Positions 32,712 to 44,384 of a stretch of DNA of 64,000 nt are shown piece after piece. Origin of the DNA: Anagrus nilaparvatae. Taxonomy: Eukaryota; Arthropoda; Insecta; Hymenoptera; Mymaridae. Location: assembly GCA_022575985.1 (NCBI GenBank), contig JAKSXM010000014.1, positions 6,510,001 through 6,574,000 of the forward strand. Direction: 5' to 3'. The notes beneath the pieces were generated by a model. That model was not told the origin of the DNA, did not search any database, and saw only the letters and a program-made list of their open reading frames with translations. Every line of letters begins with the position of its first letter. Position 1 is the stretch's first letter. Both the position numbers and the translations under genes were made by a program.

Positions 32712-34673
32712 TTATTTTATGCCTAAGGAAAGTAGGGTATCAGTTTGTGTTTTCTGTGTACTGGGTATGACTTCTATAGGGGCTATATGTGGGTAGATTT
32801 GGTTCAACGGTTTGGTTTCTCCTTTCTCTATGTCTGGAGACGTAGGAGTTTGGTCAGATTTGGCTAGGTGTAAGAATAGGTGAGTCACAGACGCACAAAT
32901 TGCGCCCAACAGACGTAAGGACCAGCCGAAAACAGAATGCAGTGTGTAACACCGGATTAGTGTATCTATTATCAGCTTTAAAAATTGAAAAATCATGATG
33001 ATTGCCAGTATTCCAGCACTGACTGTACCAAAACTTATGAACTTGGCCCACAGACGATCCCAGGCTCCTTCAGCTAGCTTCTCCATTTCTTCTTGGTTAA
33101 AAAGGTTGACAAGACTTCCGCCTTGGTTGACGGTAGCCTTACCCATCATACCCCTTGCTATGGTGTTGATCAAAGCAGGTTTTTCCAAAGGGAAATTTAT
33201 ATGATCCCTGAGGTTCTCTAAATCTTTCGTTGTGTAGATCCCACTATTAGCGAGATCCACTGGTTCTTTGTATTGCCAAGTTATTTCAGTCTGTGGATTT
33301 ATTATTATTGGAGGTACAGCGAGCACAGGCTTTGGTGATATTTGATACCAAGAGGATCCGACCTTATAGTAAGATGGGATCATTGGATTACAGTTTACTT
33401 GCGTCCCCCTTTTTAGTAAGATATGTGTTCTCGGTCTCAAGAAATAAGTTTCATTATTTCTTTCAACCTGAAGTTGATTATAACATTCTTCACCGTGCTT
33501 AATGGTCAATTCTGTTGGGACACACTTCATGACATGAATGACTTCACCACTTACCACTGCCATATAACCTGGGGTTTCATGCATAAGATGGTAAGCATAT
33601 TCATCGGGGGCGAATGCTGCTATAGCCAGAGAATTTTTAATAGTTTCTCTTTCTAAGTTACAGCGTTGTAGGACTACATCAAGATAAAGCTGGGTCATTT
33701 GTTTACGCTGATTTCTATCAGTGTAAACAAATTTACTATTGACATATAGGAATAAATCAAGGTTTTGTACTGTGTTAAATTTTCGCGTAAAAAGAGAACC
33801 ACCGTTGGTTTCTACCAAAAATAATTTTGGGTGCTCACTTCTAATCAATGTAGTACCACATACATTCTCGTACCCTTTAACAGTGAGGGCAAATGTAATT
33901 TCTTTACTCTCTAACGTGTACATTGTTTGTAACTCCGCCATCGATTTATCTGTGACCTTTGTAGATTTACCTTCGTAAATCAAGCTGTATCTATCTGAAT
34001 TACAACGATCTTCAGGTAGAGAACTCCAAAAGGAATTTCCACCATCCATATCAATACACGATGTGTCTGACATACGACACGTTGTTCCCGATTTAAAGTG
34101 GATTTTATCATTGTTTAAATTGGCTTGGGCAGTATAAGCCATCAATGTAATTTTCAACGTGCCCTAAACGAGTACATTCGTCCAACTACCGTAGTAGTCA
34201 GCGAATGGCGCACCGTGACAGCTTGATTCTGAGGCGCTTCCCGCAAAGGTCAAACTATAAGTTTGAGTCTGATTTATTCGGACCCCTGTAATTACGTGGC
34301 TATCTAATAATTTTAGATTGCCCGTTTGATGCAAGAGTTGGCATGCATCGCGTCCTATTTCATGGATGTATTGTTGAATGCCATTCTCTACTGGAATTAG
34401 GTAATCAAAAATGCTACATTTATGTACTGTAAGTTGTACTTCTAATTTACACTGGATTACGGGAATATCCGCGAATTCCACTAGTTGCAAAAGTTGCACG
34501 TTAACTAATTCACTACTCGCGTTATTGACAGGTATGTCGCATGGCCCCACTTCCAGTAGAGAAATGGTCGTTAAGTTTAGGATTTTTGCGCCACAGTCGT
34601 ATCCGATCATGGCTGACGTCTGCTGCGTTGATATACAAAGAATAATAAAATAAAATAACTTGAAAGCAGTCAT
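32712..34673 (-). pseudogene. env: Retroelement envelope glycoprotein, interrupted by one in-frame TAG
   Basis: One frame runs from the ATG at 34673 to the stop at 32712 and is broken only by a TAG at about 34162, leaving pieces of 169 and 481 codons. The N-terminus is a hydrophobic signal peptide (about residues 1-21). The mature part opens with GYDCGAKILNLTTISLL and a Cys soon after. Many Cys residues and Asn-X-Ser/Thr sites follow. A strongly hydrophobic segment near the C-terminus (AGILAIIMIFQFLKLIIDTLI) is a probable transmembrane anchor, with a second hydrophobic stretch and a Pro/Thr-rich tail after it. The N-terminal signature recalls glycoproteins of chuvirus-like origin found in some arthropod retroelements, and not baculovirus F-type Env. 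That assignment is from memory and tentative. Confidence 0.75.
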
Positions 34674-34695
34674 GTTCTAGAACAGAAAAATAAGG

Positions 34696-37600
34696 TTAGA
34701 TATCTTCTATGAAATACCCCATTTGTAGCCTATCACAGTGAACAACTTTCGACCCTTTTTTAGTTTTTATTTTAACATTTCCATTATTATATACTTGTTC
34801 TACAAGATAGGGTCCTTCAGAAGGATTTTCGAGTTTGTGCGGCTTAGGGCCTTTATATAATCAAACTTTATCCCCTACCTGGTAGTTTTGGATTCTGGGT
34901 TTCTTATCATATTGTATTTTAGATTTCTCTTTGGCTAGAACTAAATTATCATGTGCCAATTTCTGAATCTCAATTAATCTTGTTACTAAATCTTTTAAAT
35001 AATTTTCATAGGTGGGAAGTTGTTCACCCTCTGTGATTGGTGAATATGAAGGCATTCGGGCTAATTTCCCAAATACAATTTCATATGGCGTAAATCGTGT
35101 TCCTTCGTGCACCGAGGTGTTATAGGAGAAAGTTGCCAGGGCCAGATATTCATCCCAAGTTTCTACTGATTCAGTATACTGGCGCAAATATTCGGTTAAA
35201 ACAATATGCGATCTTTCTAACGAGCCGTTACTGGCGGGATGATAACTGGTGGTCTTAACCTGGTCAATCTTAAACCTTTTAGCAACTCGCTGCATGAGTG
35301 TGGACAAGAAATTTCGGCCCTGATCCGTTAAAATTTTTAACGGGGAAGAAAAAGTACAGATAACCCTTTGTATGAACGCTGTAGCGATCGTATCGGCTTG
35401 TGCGTCAGGTATCACCACAGCGATCAAAAACTTAGATAATAAACATTGACAAGTGAGTATAAATCGGTTTCCATTTCGAGTTAGAGGGAGCGGACCAACG
35501 ATGTCCAAAGCACATTTTTCAAACGCGGACCCTGGGGTATCAGTAATCGTAAGCGGACGCCTATTTTTAACACGTCTTAGCTTTTTTAATTGACAACTTA
35601 CACAAAATTGTATCCGCTTCCTAATATCCTCTCTTAAATTTTCCCAATAAAAATTTTGTTTAATTCGTGCGTACGTTTTTGCACAACCCTTATGCCCTCC
35701 CTGTAGTGAGGTATGCATTTCATTAAAAATTTTATCCCTTCCTTCTTTTGGAACATATTCTAGACTAGCGGTACAAATAATTATTAAAAATGTTTTATCA
35801 TTAAAAATTTGCGTAAAAACGGATAGGAACTCATTCCAAGGTATATTACTTATATTAGCACTTTTTGCCAAACTAAACGACTTAACCTTATCTTCTATTA
35901 ACTTAGATCTTAACTTAACTAATAATTCTAGTAATTTTTGCTTTTTCAATATGACAGATTCGTTCTCTTCTAAACATAAGGCGCTTTACGCTACCAGCGA
36001 TGTATTTTGGGTGTTGTTCTATTCGATTTTTCTTAAAAATCTTCTCAGCACCTTTATCCAATGGTTTTCCAGTGGGGTCGGCAAAATAAATCAGATGATT
36101 TCTACAATATTCTAAAGATTCCTTGGAGTACTGTAAAAATCTCTTGGGATCTTCACGGTGGGCTTGTTCTTCTTCAGTTATATCTCGTTCAGAAGTTATG
36201 CTGTCAGATTCTTGGTCCTCTCAACTGCCTGGTAACTCGTCCCAACTATTTTCTGATTCTGAGATGATGTTTTTCCTAGGTACTTTGCGTTTTTGGACTT
36301 CATCTGTTTCTACAGACTCTGAATTACTAAAACCATCATATTTACCTTTTTCCTGGACTTTTTCAGTACATGGAATTTCTTCCCTGTCAACTTCTGCCTC
36401 TTTTGATTTAGTTTTTGGGCGACCTCTTTTCCTGGGTGGAGGTCTTGGAGGTGCTGGCTGGTCATGTAGTTCAACTTGCTTTTCGGGTTCAATTACAGGT
36501 TCGTCATGTCTACTTGGCGCAGGTTCTGGTATTTTTTCTTCTATCAGAGGTGGCTGAGCCACTCTTCTAGCTTGAGCTCTAGTGGTGAAGTTTATCAATG
36601 CCTCATTTACTTCTGGTACTGGAGGATTTCGCGAAAGTGCATCTGCGTTCACTTGTCGTTTTCCAGCACGATAAATTATGTCGAAATCATAGTCAGAGAG
36701 ATAGAATCGCCAACGTAGTACTCTGGCATTAGAATCCGCTGACTTAAATGACACTAATGGTTTATGGTCTGTTACTACGGTGAAATGCGTGTTATAGACG
36801 TAATGTCTGAAATGTTTAACACCAAAAACTATGGCTAATGCCTCGAGTTCATAAACGGGGTAGCGTAGCTCTGGCCCTTGCAGGGTGCGTGAGGCATATG
36901 CTATTGGCCTATCTTCTCCCAGTTTTCCTTGAGACAGGATAGCCCCTATGGCCACATTGGATGCGTCCGTCGTAATTATGAATTCCTCTTTAAAGTTTGG
37001 AAATATGAGAACAGGAGTGCTACACAACTTTTCTTTTAGTAGATTAAAAGCATTATTTGCTTCCTCATTCCATATAAATTCCTTATCCTTCTGCAACAAC
37101 TTTGTCATTGGTTTTACTAAATTTGCAAAGTTCGGTATGAACTTTGAGTAATAGGTACAAAGACCTAAATACTGTCGAATATTTTTGACCGTTTTTGGCA
37201 CAGGAAATCTTTTTACGGCTTCGATCTTTTTGGAATCGACTCGTAAACCATCCTTGCTTATTATGTGGCCAAGATAAGTAACAGATCGACGCAAAAATTC
37301 GGACTTGTTTATCTGCAATTTTAAATTAAATTTTGCTAGGGCCTCCATTACCATTTTAAAACGTTCTGCATGTTCCTTTAAATTCCTAGCGAAAATTATA
37401 ATGTCGTCGATATAAACTAAACAAACTTTTCCAAGTAATTTCTCCAAGGCTAGATTGATTAAACGCTTAAACGATGATGGAGCATTCTTAAGTCCAAAAG
37501 CCATTCTACGGAATTGCCAATGACCATAAGGGGTTGAAAAAGCACATTTATGGGCGTCCTGTGGGTCTATTTTCACTTGAAAAAATCCTTGTGCCAAATA

Positions 37601-38930
37601 AAGGGTCGTGTAGTACTCATAACCTCCAGCTTGATCGAATAACTCGGCTATATTTGGTAATGGGTAACAATCAGCCACGGTAATAAGATTAATCTCCCTA
37701 AAATCAATGACCAGTCTCCATCTTTTGACTCCCTTCGAGTCAGGTTTCTTAGGCACCATTAATATTGGGCTCTGGTAAGGAGACTCTGACGGCTCAATGA
37801 TACCTCTACGTAACATGTCGCGAACCTGTCGATCCACTTCATCTCTTAAGTTATAAGGTATTCGATATTGTTTTACTGTTATAGGCTGATCGTGAGTCAA
37901 CTGGATTTGATGGAGAAAATCATCTGTTCCTCCTAATTCATCTCCCTCGAGATAAAATAAATCTGCATGTTCTTCTATGAGACTATCGATGTGGGCTCTC
38001 TCTTCTTCGTTCAGATGATCTAGTCTCAGCAAAGTTTTCAATTTATCAGAACGCGACAGGTTTTCTTCAAAATTTTGTTCTACATCTTCGTCTTCAGATC
38101 CGTAGAAATATATCTGGCCTTCTGCGTTGGGGTCGTTTTCTATAGACTCCTGAAAATCCTTCAAATAAGTGTAATTCTCGTCTTCTCCTATTTGTTCGAC
38201 TGCCCAGAGGGAATGAATTGACTTCACGTTATTGTAATCTTTGTACCTTTCTTCTCCAGAATAATTGTAATCTTCGTCTATCTCTAATGAATCTGGAAAT
38301 AAACCACCTTGGTGCTTCAAAAGATGTTGTAAGGTTACTTCATTATCTTCCAAAAACATGTTGTCTATGAAACTTAATCCCGGACCCTTACTGGATATTT
38401 CCTCGTCGTCGGAACCTGCCACTGATGATTCTGCAGAGCTAATAATATCCAAGTCGCTATCAAAATTAACCTTCTTCACATTCACTGAATAACAGTCTGA
38501 ACTGGAAATTTCCGTGTTAAAATCATCTCCATCGTTTCCCATACGAAATAGAACCCTTTTTCCTCTAATAACGACTACCTTTTTACCATAATCTATTTTA
38601 CATTTACCTTCGAAGAAGAATGGATTTCCCAACATTCCGTCGAAAGGTATATTTATATTATCTGGAGCCACATGAAAAACAGCGGACTGACCATGAATTA
38701 CCATAGCCAGTGCTCCCAAAGTTGGTACCGGATCCTCAGTTATTCCTTTAAGGATGACTTTCAGTTCACTGGCTATTTCCACGTTTTTTGGCACTATAGA
38801 TTTCTTAATGATGTTTAGTTGCGCCCCAGTGTCAACTAACAAGGTGATTTGTTTACCGTTATGTAGGTTGGTAACTGATATATATGGTGCAGTGTCATGA
38901 GGTTTTAGATCCAGCTTAAAGACTCTGAGT
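34696..38930 (-). pseudogene. pol: Ty3/gypsy pol: protease, RT, RNase H, integrase
   Basis: The frame overlaps the end of gag in the -1 frame, as in elements that use -1 frameshifting. Protease has LLVDTGAQLNI. RT spans roughly 38000-37350, with GIIEPSESPYQSP, VIDFREIN and the catalytic VYIDDIIIF box. Motif A, however, reads TTLYLAQGF, with Tyr at the first catalytic Asp. RNase H follows (TTDASNVAIGAILSQ, then TDHKPL and NADALSR). A TGA stops the frame at 36221, but it stays open for about 90 further codons. A frame change near 35945 leads into integrase (35949-34861), with an HHCC zinc finger (HTSLQGGH, CVSC) and DDE residues in ALDIVGP, LTDQGRNF and SNGSLERS. Another TGA at 34861 interrupts the integrase C-terminus, which stays open to 34696. 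Confidence 0.9.
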
Positions 38931-39873
38931 CTTGCTGGACCGACACTTGATTGACTGAGCGGGTTTCTGGGCGAGAGGCTCCCTGACCGTTGGCTTGGGG
39001 CCTCTTCCCGTTTCCCGACCCGGCTACGGATTCTAGAATTGCCTGTCTCTTCCTACACTCCGCTGACGTATGACCTTTTCTCTTACAATATGTGCAAAAC
39101 TTATTTAGATCCGGATCTCTTGTACACGAATTTTTATCGTGTCCATTTACATTGCAATTTTCACAGTACAGTTGCATCCTAGCTTGTATATTTTGCTCAT
39201 CTTTGTTCATATTTACCAGCAAACTGCATTTAAGAGCTGAGTGTCCAGGTTTTCCACAGATTTGGCACTCTTCTAACTTCCCTTCTTTGCGTTGTTTGGC
39301 CCAACAATACTCTACTGTATGAGAATTTCCTTTGCAATAAGTACAGAACTTCTCTACAGATTCAATGGCTGCTGGGTGTAGAAACTTTTCTAAACGGCGC
39401 ACTCTACAATCTCTGTTTTCATGGCCCCATTTTCCACACTTTAAACAATATCTTCCACTTCTTACTTGAGGTTGATTATAGTTGGCTGGTCTGCGCATAC
39501 ATGATGAACTCGTATGCCCGAACTGGTCACAGTCAGTACAGCGTATTTTATCACAATTCCAAGCACGGTGTTCTCTTGAACTACAAATTTGACAAAGTTC
39601 AACTTTATCGATATAACAGTTTTCAGCACTATGTCCTCTAATGTCACATCTGACACATTTTTGTAATTCTTTCAGCTTGGGACATTGGCTAAACTGATGT
39701 CCTTGTTGTTGGCAACATTGGCACAGCGGAATAGGATACTTTTTGTATTCACACAGGTCTGAAGTATGTGTGTCTTCTCCACAGATTAAACACATCATAG
39801 CTGCTGGTGATGACGGGCAGAAGGCTGACACGTGACCCTTACTTCGACAATATAGGCATGGTACCTTAGGCAT
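38905..39873 (-). CDS. gag: Gag nucleocapsid domain with eleven CCHC zinc knuckles
   Basis: The 322-codon frame contains eleven motifs of the form C-x2-C-x4-H-x4-C, from CLYCRSKGHVSAFC to CTYCKRKGHTSAEC, covering most of the protein, followed by a basic, Gln/Ser-rich tail. A twelfth knuckle (CSICSSEIHEALKC) lies just upstream at the end of the preceding Gag frame. CCHC knuckles bind the genomic RNA, and retroviral and gypsy Gag proteins usually have one or two. The ATG at 39873 may not be a real start. The upstream frame overlaps it, and a -1 shift in the A run just before it would join the two. The end overlaps the start of pol. Confidence 0.85.
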   Translation of the reverse strand: MPKVPCLYCRSKGHVSAFCPSSPAAMMCLICGEDTHTSDLCEYKKYPIPLCQCCQQQGHQFSQCPKLKELQKCVRCDIRGHSAENCYIDKVELCQICSSREHRAWNCDKIRCTDCDQFGHTSSSCMRRPANYNQPQVRSGRYCLKCGKWGHENRDCRVRRLEKFLHPAAIESVEKFCTYCKGNSHTVEYCWAKQRKEGKLEECQICGKPGHSALKCSLLVNMNKDEQNIQARMQLYCENCNVNGHDKNSCTRDPDLNKFCTYCKRKGHTSAECRKRQAILESVAGSGNGKRPQANGQGASRPETRSVNQVSVQQDSESLSWI

Positions 39874-40907
39874 TTTAATGCTTCATGAATTTCAGAACTG
39901 CAAATCGAACAAGTATAAACTCCTCTGGTCCTGTCTCTTGGATATTCTCTTGATTGGGCAGGAAGCTTGTTTACTGTATCTCCTCTAAGTTCTCGTAAGG
40001 CTTCCTCTTCGGACTCTATTTGAGATGCTTGACGCACCATTTCGTACAAGGTATCTGGATTCTCAAGCTTCTGTTTAATGTAGTCTTGTAATCCTCGCTT
40101 GAAACACTGCATCGCTGTGTTGCTAGTTTCATTTCTATATGCTGTCAACTGTTCAGCGGTTGGGTTATTTCTAACTCTATACGTATCCACTATACGTTGA
40201 GCTAAATCCTTGACTTTATTTGCGTACGAGACTACTCTTTCCCCCTCCTTTTGATATATATTACCGAGATTTCCAAGTAACTGATGTATGGTTTTTCCGG
40301 AAAAATAATAATCTCGCAAGAAATTTTTCAACTCGTCTAATGTAGCAAAATCATTTCCCATCATTAACTTACGGACTTCGCCTTCAAGCTTTCCTCTAAG
40401 GAGTCAAACTAAGGTTTGCTCCATTGCTGGGTCCATCATAGTAGCCGCTAAGTCAGATCCTTCCAAAAATTCGGCCAGTGGAATATTATGACCGTTAAAC
40501 ATCGGGACTACTGATATAATATCCCGCATGGGTACTACATTGTTTTGAGCCATGATTTGACGATTTCCTGGTCGTGGCCGCACAGGTAACAGTGGCTCTT
40601 GGGGCTGTCTAGGTTCAAAAGCAGCCGCTACGACTGGGGCTGGTAATTCTGGAGGAACGACGGGCTCTGATAACTCTTCAATTTGTTCTTGGACTTCTAT
40701 TAGATTTAGTTCTTGATCTTCTTGGATTTCTAGATTTTCTTGATAATGTATCTGTTCCAGTGGCTCTTCTCGCAGGTTCAAGCGTTGTTGAGGCTCCGGT
40801 GAGTGTGCTAAAGGCCTTCTGTTTTGAGCGTAGGGGTTAAAGGCTTCTAACTCTTCTCTTGCTTCCGGGTTGTTATTTGCTTGATTACGTGTTATAGGCC
40901 CGCTCAT
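39795..40907 (-). pseudogene. gag: Gag N-terminal and capsid region, split by an in-frame TGA
   Basis: It starts at an ATG (40907, MSGPITRNQ) and reads an acidic, Pro/Glu-rich region of about 100 residues, then the beginning of a capsid-like domain (IISVVPMFNGHNIPLAEFL). A TGA at 40404 interrupts the frame, which continues unchanged to 39795 with the capsid core (KNFLRDYYFSGKTIHQLLG, GERVVSYANKV) and ends in one CCHC knuckle and an overlap with the nucleocapsid frame. The pattern fits a Ty3/gypsy Gag of about 690 residues if the breaks are disregarded. A CpG-type C-to-T change could explain the TGA. Confidence 0.8.
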
Positions 40908-41471
40908 TTACTTAATAATAATTTCAATTTATGCTAAATTTTTTTTTTTAGACTAAATGTCTTGTGTTTTAGAATAATTTAAAGATAATAAAATACTGGT
41001 TTATTATCTATTTTTAATTTCTATTACTAAATTTACTGTTTATTTACTCTAAAATTTTTGCCTAAATTGGGGTTACAATAGTATATAGACTAAAGTAACC
41101 CTTATTTATTTAAAAATATTTTCAACTATAACTTGGATCTACGTAATTTATAAAAATTTATAACTAAAATTGTAAATTTTAAGGCGTATTGAGTAAATAA
41201 TAAAGTAATTCTATAAATAAACCATATACTGTATTGTAGCTTGGTAGGCTAGAATTTGCATTAGGCTAATAGTTTAATTAATAATAATAATTAACTTATC
41301 TAATTAAGGTTAAGCCAATAAAAAGAAGTTTAATCTGGTAAAATTTGGTTATTATTAAAGTTTCTACTCCTAACTTTTGTACATTCTCTTATTTTCTATA
41401 AAATTAAATTTATCGTTTAAAATATTGTCCAAAAATAATATGTATCAATCACTTAAAACAACACAAGGCAC

Positions 41472-41909
41472 TTAATAGTCTCTTTTCCAATTTTTAACTT
41501 TTTGTAGGCTTTCTTCTCTTTGCTTGAGATAAAGAAACTTTCTTTGTAGATTCTCTAAAGCTTCAGCGATTTCTTCGTTGGATTCGCAATCTTGTTCGTA
41601 CTGCCTTGTTAGTTCAGCCTTTTTGACGTTATTAATTACTTTCTCTCTGACCTTAGGGTTGAAGTCGATACCTTCCCTTTCTCTTGCCAATTTAACCTTT
41701 AGTGCTTGTTTTTGAACCAATTGATTTCTCTTAACATGTAACTCTGAACGAATGTCGTCAGCTTTAGCTAGCTCTATCTCACCCTTTATTATTTGTTTGG
41801 ACAAATTTTTTAGTTGGTAATCGAATTGTTTAAGTTTGGTTTTAAATCCTGGGTCGCGCCTCTTCTTGATTTTTCGAGAAGGAACCGTAACAACTGTATT
41901 TCTAGGCAC
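41472..41909 (-). CDS. Basic coiled-coil ORF upstream of gag, lacking an ATG (possible exon)
   Basis: A 145-codon open frame begins immediately after TTACAG and contains no ATG anywhere. The translation is Lys/Arg-rich, with long heptad-like stretches (SKQIIKGEIELAKADDIRSE, then ALENLQRKFLYLKQREESLQ) suggesting a coiled coil. It ends KNWKRDY. An open frame of this length without a start codon, opening at an acceptor-like AG, looks like a downstream exon of a spliced transcript. I do not recognise a family. It is unusual for gypsy-type elements to have an ORF between the 5' LTR and gag. Confidence 0.5.
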   Translation of the reverse strand: MPRNTVVTVPSRKIKKRRDPGFKTKLKQFDYQLKNLSKQIIKGEIELAKADDIRSELHVKRNQLVQKQALKVKLAREREGIDFNPKVREKVINNVKKAELTRQYEQDCESNEEIAEALENLQRKFLYLKQREESLQKVKNWKRDY

Positions 41910-42223
41910 TGTAACGACGGATATTTTAAAATTTACTAACTATTACTAATACTTTGGGTGAGATGTTATTTGTTAATTATACCGGGTATCTTTACCTCGC
42001 CCCCAAGATTAAGGCAGGGAGGTACGGAAACCAATTTTCACTGTCAACGTTCTTATAAAATGAAAGGAACGATGTTTAATGAGTTACAGAGTGCTTACGT
42101 GTTTAGCCAAAATCCTACTTAGTACTATTCGTATAATAAAGTATCTAAAAATATAAAAGAAAAACTTAATTAATATTCTAACTTATTTTATATTTATTCA
42201 CAACTAGATATTACTTTTACCCC

Positions 42224-42463
42224 TTATAAATTAGGACTTGTAGAATCAGGCTCTGGATTGACCGTTTTATTTAGGGTACTACAAGCCCTGTCTAAAGCGG
42301 CTCGGATTGCCTCTATTATGCGAGGAGAATCCTCGGAATTTAATCTAAATTCAGGCACAGGGTTCGTTGTATTTCCTGAGTGGGCCCTAAGAGCCTCAGT
42401 TTTACAAACTTCAAAAAAATGTTGTATTTTTAAGTTATCTAATTCTACTTGTAGTTGGTTCAC
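42224..42463 (-). CDS. Small ATG-less ORF in the leader (possible exon)
   Basis: Seventy-nine open codons follow the acceptor-like sequence TTTAAATTTTAG. No ATG is present, and stops lie a few codons upstream. The translation (NQLQVELDNLKIQHFFEVCK...) looks protein-like, with an amphipathic N-terminal helix and an acidic/Ser end. Together with 41472-41909 it may be part of a spliced accessory transcript, but coding is unproven. Confidence 0.35.
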   Translation of the reverse strand: MNQLQVELDNLKIQHFFEVCKTEALRAHSGNTTNPVPEFRLNSEDSPRIIEAIRAALDRACSTLNKTVNPEPDSTSPNL

Positions 42464-42945
42464 TAAAATTTAAATAAATGTAAATTAATTATGGATACGA
42501 GAGTCGTACTAGTTATTTAAATCAAGTATACAAAAGTAGAGAAAAAAAATTTGTTATTAGGAATATTTAGTTCAAAATCGTGAAAATTTAGCTATTTTAA
42601 GGTAATAATATAAATTTTTCAATGTTTAAAACCCTGTTAAGACTTTCGTTCGGATAATATTTTTCTCGCAAATGAAATTTTAAAACTAAGTAATTAACCT
42701 TTTACTCCGTTATAATTATTGATTAAAATTTTGCGTGTAATTAAGAGACCAAGGAAGATGGAAAACAATCTTAAATAAAATAATTTTCTCATATACTCGA
42801 GGAATTTTCTTAATTAAAATATTTTATATAAAATTTAATTATAATATTAATAATTGATAAGATTAACGTTCATTCAATCAACTTATTCGCCAAATTTTCT
42901 TAACAGGAATCAATTACACGGTATTTAATATCAGTATACCAAAAA

Positions 42946-43047
42946 CGATCTCGTGGTCTAGTGGCATATGTACTGGGCTATGGTTGTGAGGTACCGGGTT
43001 CGAGTCCCGGTCAAGGCAAAATTTTTTTTTTTTTTTTTTTTTTTTTT
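42946..43047 (+). ncRNA. tRNA-like module 1 with A and B boxes and a poly(T) terminator
   Basis: TGGTCTAGTGGC (A-box-like, 42954-42965) and GGGTTCGAGTCCC (B box, 42996-43008) have tRNA-like spacing. The T arm CCGGG/CCCGG pairs perfectly and a run of about 27 T follows at 43021. The 5' strand GATCTCG does not pair with the 3' strand TCAAGGC, so this is not a canonical tRNA. A Pol III unit or a tRNA-derived relic is likely. It lies antisense to the retroelement. Confidence 0.5.
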
Positions 43048-43894
43048 GAACAATTTAACCCGAGTTAATAAATTTTATAATAATTTAAAATATTTTAATT
43101 AATTTAAATTTAATGATAAAATTATTGATTGAAAGTTAAAAAAAATTTGATTTTATAAAAATTATTCAACTCAAGGTAAACCACTAAAAATTAAAAATTT
43201 TCGATAAAATTTAGCCAAGGTTACTAAAATTAAAAATTAAAAATTCCAAATTTGTGTAAATAATCCGAAATAATTTATTTAATAAATGGGTAAACTCTTA
43301 TCTTAGTCCTTAGGTTAATTTTACTTATGGGAATAAATTTGCTATAGATTTATTATAAAAATTTTTTTCAAAGATAATTCTAATTAAAAATAATAAAAGA
43401 TAATTCAATCTAGAATAGCTAACTCAAAAGTTAAATGTTAATAAATAATATAGCTATCAAGAATTTTAGGGCAAAAGCTGTTTTGTTTAAAAGTGATCTA
43501 AAGGTAAAGAAGAATTTTAATTAAGGTAAATTTATCAGTAATTTATTTAATAAAAATTTAAGGGTAAAAAAAAAACTATTAATGATAAATCTAGTTTAGG
43601 TAAAATTATTTAATTATGTGTGTTAGATTTTCAACAAAAATCACCGTTATGGGGTGATTATTACGATTATTTATTTAAATTATTTATTTGTTTATCATTA
43701 CCACTATTATTAATTAATTTATAATTATTTCACTGATATTTACTATTTAATTCAAGCTGATTATCAAAAAAAACTCAAAGATGAAGATTTACTTAATTAA
43801 CTGGTCGTTTGACTAATTTATTAATGTGTATTTCTTATCTAATCATCTAATTGTTTAAAATATGAACAGAAAAATTTGACTAAAGAAAATAGTT

Positions 43895-43966
43895 CGAGAC
43901 CACAGGGATCCGGGTTCGAGTCCCGGTCACGGCAAAAATATTTTTTTTTTTTTTTTTTTTTTTTTT
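43895..43966 (+). ncRNA. tRNA-like module 2 (3' half and poly(T))
   Basis: CCGGGTTCGAGTCCCGGTCACGGCA (43911-43935) has the same T arm as module 1, with TCACGGC as the acceptor strand, and is followed by a T run of more than 20. No clear A box is seen upstream. Confidence 0.45.
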
Positions 43967-44384
43967 ATTTGTTAGAATTATAGTTTGAATTTGAAGATAT
44001 TTTTATATATAAATTAATTATTTAATTTTGATTATCATTAATTAAAAGTTCAAAATAGTTTATTTAATTTCTAGAAAAATACTTAGTTTTTATTCTGGCG
44101 TTTCGAAAAATAAAGGTTAATTAATAACAGAAATTTTATTATTTATTCCAATTATTTAATGAATTTAATTAATTAATTATTTCAATTAGTTTATTCACAA
44201 AAAAAAAACGATCATAATATGCTATTTGAAGATAAAATTTTAGGTTAGATCAAAATATTAAATAATAGTTTACTTTAAAGTTTGATTAATTTACCCGTTA
44301 GTTAACTTGGGAAAAATTTATTATTATTTTTTTTTTATTTCTTAAGGAAAATGAAAAGAAAAACGGGGAATAAAATTAAAACTT

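Noticed and set aside
36123..37151. Plus-strand ORFs opposite pol (also opposite env and gag)
   Set aside because: They are mirror frames of the strongly supported minus-strand genes.
42946..43017. A functional tRNA gene (His-like, with GTG in the loop area)
   Set aside because: The acceptor strands GATCTCG and TCAAGGC do not pair and the anticodon arm is not convincing, so it is listed only as tRNA-like.
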